Below, piece after piece: positions 60,827 through 64,000 of a DNA stretch of 64,000 bases. Numbering within the stretch: position 1 is the stretch's first letter; the number at the start of each line of letters is the position of its first letter. The notes beneath the pieces are model-generated. The model searched no databases, was not told the origin of the DNA, and saw only the letters and a program-made list of their open reading frames with translations. This stretch comes from an uncultured Pseudomonadota bacterium (GTDB taxonomy: Bacteria > Pseudomonadota > Gammaproteobacteria > Steroidobacterales > Steroidobacteraceae): NCBI GenBank assembly GCA_946479515.1, contig CAMLGF010000002.1, positions 98,282 to 162,281 of the forward strand. The letters are read 5' to 3'. The translations under genes were made by a program, and so were the position numbers.

Positions 60827-62542
60827 CTACGACTTGCCCGGCCTCGCGATGCTGTTGTCCAGCGGTACCGCGAGGTAGCTGCCACTGCGGATCTCGATGA
60901 CCAGCGGATCGCCCGCGTCCTGCACCGATTCATCGCTCACGTCCCTGCCAGTGCCGTAGTTCACCTGCGCGAACGGGTTCTTGTTGGCGTCGACCAGCAC
61001 CAGCAGGCGCGATCCCGGCTGCATCCGACGCGCCACCATCGAGGTGATGAAGCGCACGCGGTGCTCCTTGCCGGGCGTGAGCAGCCGGCGCTTCTCGCGG
61101 CCCTGCGCGTAGCTCGCGCGTTGCAAGGCGCGCGCAAGATGGAACAGGCGGCCATCGGGCATGGCTTCATATACGGTGATGCCGAGATCGAAGTCGCGCT
61201 TGTTGATCGCGAGCACCAGCTCGCCTTCGAATTCGCCCATGACGCTGGTCGGTGCCTGGAAAGGCGGCGTGGCGAACACGGCCTCGGTGACCAGCTGCAG
61301 GGGGCCCTGCACGATCTCCATCGGGAAGGCATGGAAATTGTTGAACACCACCCGATTCGCCAGATCCACCTCGTGCACCACGCGCGTGCCGGCCGGCGGC
61401 TGGCGATTCGTCAGCGAATACCAGGCGCCGTCCTTCTGTCCGGAGAAATACAGGCGCATCGGGATGCCATGCATCGCGCCGATCGAAGGTGCGTGACCCC
61501 ACTGGTCGGCGCCCATCACCTCGTAGTTGACGCGATCGACGAGCAGCGCGGGCTTCGGTTTGCCGAGCAACACGTAATCCATGAAATCCAGCTTGAGCGC
61601 CTGCGAATCGAATTGCGCCACGGGATCGATGGTGTAGCCGCGGAGCTCGGCGGGTTTCTGGCGCCCGTGCGTGCCGAGATGATCGTAGGGACCGATGACC
61701 AGGTAATGCTCGGCGTCGCGCGCCCGCGCCACGTGCTGCTTGAAGTATTCGAGCGCGGAGATCTGCCCGTCGTCGTAATAGCCCGTGATGGTGAGCGCCG
61801 GGATGTCGATGTGCGAGAAGTCACTGCCGTACGGCCCCATGCCCTGCCAGTACCTGTCGAAATCCGGATGTCGCAGCCAGCGCTGCAGCCAGGGGTTCGG
61901 CGTGCCGTCGACCGCGTCGAGTTCGCGGAAGGGGCGGCCGCTCGCGAACCAGTTGCGCGGGTGCTGGCGCCAGCGTTGCGCATCCGAATACAGGGCCTCG
62001 TCGAGCGTCTTGTTGTTGGTGACGTAGAACGCCCAGGAGTAGTTGTCGGCAAGGAAGACATTGTTGTGCATGGGCAATCCCTGGCCCGGCATGGCTGCCG
62101 CGGACACCGCGATCGCCGCGAGCGCGGGATGCCGGCGCTTGGTCGCGGCCCAGGCGGTGAAGCCCGAGTAGCTGCCGCCGATCATGCCCACCCTGCCGTT
62201 GCTCCAGGGCTGGCGGACTATCCAGTCGAGCACGGCATGGGTGTCGGTCGCGTCGTGCTCATAGGGCGCGATCGGGTCCGGGCTCTGGTATTTGCCGCGG
62301 ACGAAGGCCACCACGCCGGCGTAGCCGCGACCGGCCAGCGCGGCGACGCTGGCGCGCGCGTCGTCCGGATTGGTGTAGATAGTGAATTCGAGAATGGCGG
62401 GCACGCGCGATCCGCCCGCCGGGTGCGCGACGATGGCGGACAGCGTCGCGCCATCGGCAGTCTTGATGAGTACGTCCTCGGCGGCGGCGGTGCCCGCGAG
62501 CAATGCGAAGATCAGCAGGCCGACGATCGAAGGGGTACGCAT
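60827..62542 (-). CDS. Secreted CocE/NonD family (S15-like) hydrolase
   Basis: 571 residues: signal peptide (about 1-21), alpha/beta hydrolase with Ser in IGGSYSGFTAW, Asp in TGYYDDGQ and His in GPYDHLGTHG, and a C-terminal jelly-roll domain (about 340-560) as in cocaine esterase and X-Pro dipeptidyl-peptidase. Cleaves esters or N-terminal peptides; substrate not determined. Convergent with the YecR-like gene. Confidence 0.92.
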   Translation of the reverse strand: MRTPSIVGLLIFALLAGTAAAEDVLIKTADGATLSAIVAHPAGGSRVPAILEFTIYTNPDDARASVAALAGRGYAGVVAFVRGKYQSPDPIAPYEHDATDTHAVLDWIVRQPWSNGRVGMIGGSYSGFTAWAATKRRHPALAAIAVSAAAMPGQGLPMHNNVFLADNYSWAFYVTNNKTLDEALYSDAQRWRQHPRNWFASGRPFRELDAVDGTPNPWLQRWLRHPDFDRYWQGMGPYGSDFSHIDIPALTITGYYDDGQISALEYFKQHVARARDAEHYLVIGPYDHLGTHGRQKPAELRGYTIDPVAQFDSQALKLDFMDYVLLGKPKPALLVDRVNYEVMGADQWGHAPSIGAMHGIPMRLYFSGQKDGAWYSLTNRQPPAGTRVVHEVDLANRVVFNNFHAFPMEIVQGPLQLVTEAVFATPPFQAPTSVMGEFEGELVLAINKRDFDLGITVYEAMPDGRLFHLARALQRASYAQGREKRRLLTPGKEHRVRFITSMVARRMQPGSRLLVLVDANKNPFAQVNYGTGRDVSDESVQDAGDPLVIEIRSGSYLAVPLDNSIARPGKS

Positions 62543-62633
62543 GGGCCGAGTGTATGCCGCGCCAGCGCCGCCGGCACGGCATTCGACCGCAACGGATAAT
62601 GTCCGTGTCGCGTCCGGCTGCTAGAGTGCCCCG

Positions 62634-63323
62634 ATGAACCCGCTGCACGATCTCATCCGCCGGTTGCCGGCGGGCGTCGAATTCCTCGTGGTCGTCACCT
62701 GGGCTTTCGGATTGCCGATCTGTGCGTCCATCCTCTCGATCGGTAATGCGGAATTCGCCGGCGTGCAGCGCACCTACCACGACGCGGCGATCGTCAGCGT
62801 GCTGCTGTGGGAATTGGCGCAGTCGCTGTTCCTGGTGTGGTTCCTGCGCATCCGTGGCTGGACGCTCGAGAAGTTAGGGTTGAACGTCACGCTGCGGGGC
62901 ACTATCTATGGACTGGTCCTGCTGGTGTGCACCTACGGCCTGCTGATCGGCGTACGTTTCCTGGCGGGACAGCTGCTGCCCGAACTGCAGGCGGCCGCGG
63001 ACCGGTTCCCCAGGCCCGCGCCCGACGTGAACCTGAATCTGCTGTACCTGGCATCGGTGGCCAGCGGCATCTTCGAGGAAGTGTTCGTCGCCGGATACGT
63101 CATCGCCGCGCTCACACCGGTGCGCGGCATGTGGATGGCGATCAACGTGAGCACCGGCATCCGCCTGCTGTGCCACCTGTACGAAGGCTCGCTCGGCATC
63201 CTGACGGCGGTGCCGCTCGGGCTGCTGTATGGCTACGTGTACTCACGCACGCTCATGCTCTGGCCACTGATACTGGCGCACATCGCCATCGACCTGATCG
63301 GGCTGTCGATCGTAGGACGATGA
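62634..63323 (+). CDS. CPBP family intramembrane protein (CAAX protease-like), altered first motif
   Basis: 229 residues with about six membrane helices. Family motif 1 is normally EExxxR; here it is FEEVFVAGYV, with the two Glu but Ala in the Arg position. Motif 2 (CHLYEG) and motif 3 (HIAIDLIG) are present. The family includes putative intramembrane metalloproteases (Abi group) that process peptides or act as immunity factors. Activity without the Arg is uncertain. Confidence 0.83.
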   Translation: MNPLHDLIRRLPAGVEFLVVVTWAFGLPICASILSIGNAEFAGVQRTYHDAAIVSVLLWELAQSLFLVWFLRIRGWTLEKLGLNVTLRGTIYGLVLLVCTYGLLIGVRFLAGQLLPELQAAADRFPRPAPDVNLNLLYLASVASGIFEEVFVAGYVIAALTPVRGMWMAINVSTGIRLLCHLYEGSLGILTAVPLGLLYGYVYSRTLMLWPLILAHIAIDLIGLSIVGR

Positions 63324-63377
63324 CGCCGGGGGAGCCACGGCTACCGGGTTCCGGCGGGCGCGGTGTAGGCTCGCCTC

Positions 63378-63680
63378 ATGGACGAACCGACACGCGCAGA
63401 AATCGACGCCCTCATCGAGCCGACGCTGCTGGAATTCGGCGCCAGCTGGTGCGGGTACTGCAAGGCGGCGCAAGCTGCCATCGGCGCGGTGCTCGCGCAG
63501 CATCCCGAGGTGAGCCACATCAAGGTGGAAGACGGCAAGGGCAGGCCGCTCGGGCGCTCGTTTCGCGTGAAGTTGTGGCCGACGCTGATCCTCATCGACC
63601 AGGGCAAGGAAGTCGGGCGCGTGGTGCGCCCCGGCGACGCCGCCGAGATAGAAGCCTTGTTCGCGGGCAGCCGACCTTGA
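63378..63680 (+). CDS. Thioredoxin-family protein
   Basis: 100 residues of thioredoxin fold with active-site WCGYC (residues 25-29) and the cis-proline segment KLWPTLILI. It has no signal peptide, so it is probably cytoplasmic. The stop is part of a TTGA overlap with the next open frame. Confidence 0.9.
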   Translation: MDEPTRAEIDALIEPTLLEFGASWCGYCKAAQAAIGAVLAQHPEVSHIKVEDGKGRPLGRSFRVKLWPTLILIDQGKEVGRVVRPGDAAEIEALFAGSRP

Positions 63681-64000
63681 GCCTGCCGCGAATGGCGGGG
63701 CTGCTGTTGGGCCTGTGCCTGGCGGCAGCGGCTGCCGCACAGACCAGCGCCGATGACACCGACGCGGCCGCCTACACGCCGTCGACGCTGGCGAAGATCA
63801 TGGGCGGCGTCGCTCGCTCGCAGAACGACGAAGCGGAGCTCGGCGCCCCGCGAGCCTGGTATTCCACCACCGCCACGTTCACGGGTGCGAGGCGGCGACC
63901 GTCGGGTCGGTTCCGGCCGCTGATCAGCGCCTGGGTGAGCAGTCGCGGCGAGGGCGGCGACGTCACCGAGCTGTATTTCAGCGGTGAGTTGCCGGAGCTG
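63677..64000 (+). CDS. Secreted protein of unknown function, cut by window end
   Basis: An open frame runs from TTG 63677 (overlapping the thioredoxin stop) or ATG 63692 to the window end, 108 codons. It opens with a good signal peptide (MAGLLLGLCLAAAAAAQT) and continues with a polar segment including YTPSTLAKIMGGVARSQND and TELYFSGELPEL. No family is recognised from this part. Real start uncertain between the two codons. Confidence 0.6.
   Translation, partial: MSLPRMAGLLLGLCLAAAAAAQTSADDTDAAAYTPSTLAKIMGGVARSQNDEAELGAPRAWYSTTATFTGARRRPSGRFRPLISAWVSSRGEGGDVTELYFSGELPEL

Overview
The window is GC-rich (mostly G/C third codon positions), almost entirely coding, and has no gap above 300 bases. 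The gene set points to a Gram-negative gammaproteobacterium: a fused RlmKL rRNA methyltransferase, a TonB-dependent receptor, a patatin plus outer-membrane-barrel protein, an E. coli-type NADP isocitrate dehydrogenase, many secreted hydrolases and RAYT (REP-associated) transposases. The group may be near Steroidobacteraceae, Nevskiales or Xanthomonadales; that placement is inference. No rRNA, tRNA, CRISPR array, prophage or plasmid functions were seen.

Layout. 1-363: 5' part of a RAYT gene and its REP-like hairpin. 362-7766: omega-amino-acid aminotransferase diverging from a PuuR-like regulator, PuuC-like aldehyde dehydrogenase, a DnaQ/GIY-YIG nuclease fusion and rlmKL. 7875-11388: OsmC protein and two tandem DUF4139 proteins. 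11460-17722: S9 peptidase, then a four-gene chain with 4-base stop/start overlaps (ketopantoate-reductase-like, secreted lectin-like, serine hydrolase, Gfo/Idh/MocA). 17781-24482: deacetylase, Dps, DUF3500, histidine kinase plus HDOD regulator, DUF1295 membrane protein. 24482-35235: polyamine island. 35280-43546: two paralogous small helix-turn-helix proteins bracketing a methionine transamination group, a RAYT with 28-bp inverted repeats, icd, agmatine deiminase and PPK2. 43589-55055: TPR/TonB receptor pair, patatin barrel, small conserved gene, GNAT, kinase-like protein, LplT-PlsC fusion, lipoproteins, methyltransferase, MsrA. 55316-60367: ThuA, PQQ dehydrogenase with internal cytochrome c, Tat epimerase and a wrecked molybdenum hydroxylase gene. 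60464-64000: second YecR-like lipoprotein, CocE hydrolase, CPBP protein, thioredoxin-like protein and a truncated secreted protein.

The main theme is polyamine use. The order glutamine synthetase <- | -> puuD/spuA, glutamine synthetase, aminotransferase, PotF, PotG, PotH, PotI matches the Pseudomonas spuI / spuABC...FGH layout, with a PuuB-type oxidase behind the leftward synthetase. The PuuR regulator, PuuC dehydrogenase and beta-alanine-type aminotransferase near 0.7-4.2 kb can complete the oxidation of the aldehydes and beta-alanine made from putrescine and spermidine. Agmatine deiminase at 41 kb could feed the same pool.

The second theme is dispersed RAYT-linked sequence. Six copies of a hairpin element beginning AATGGGGACATTCC lie at or within about 15 bases of gene stop codons, always reading in the same direction as the gene, with covarying stem bases. 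A separate RAYT at 38.9 kb has its own unrelated ends, one of which supplies the stop codon of the upstream gene.
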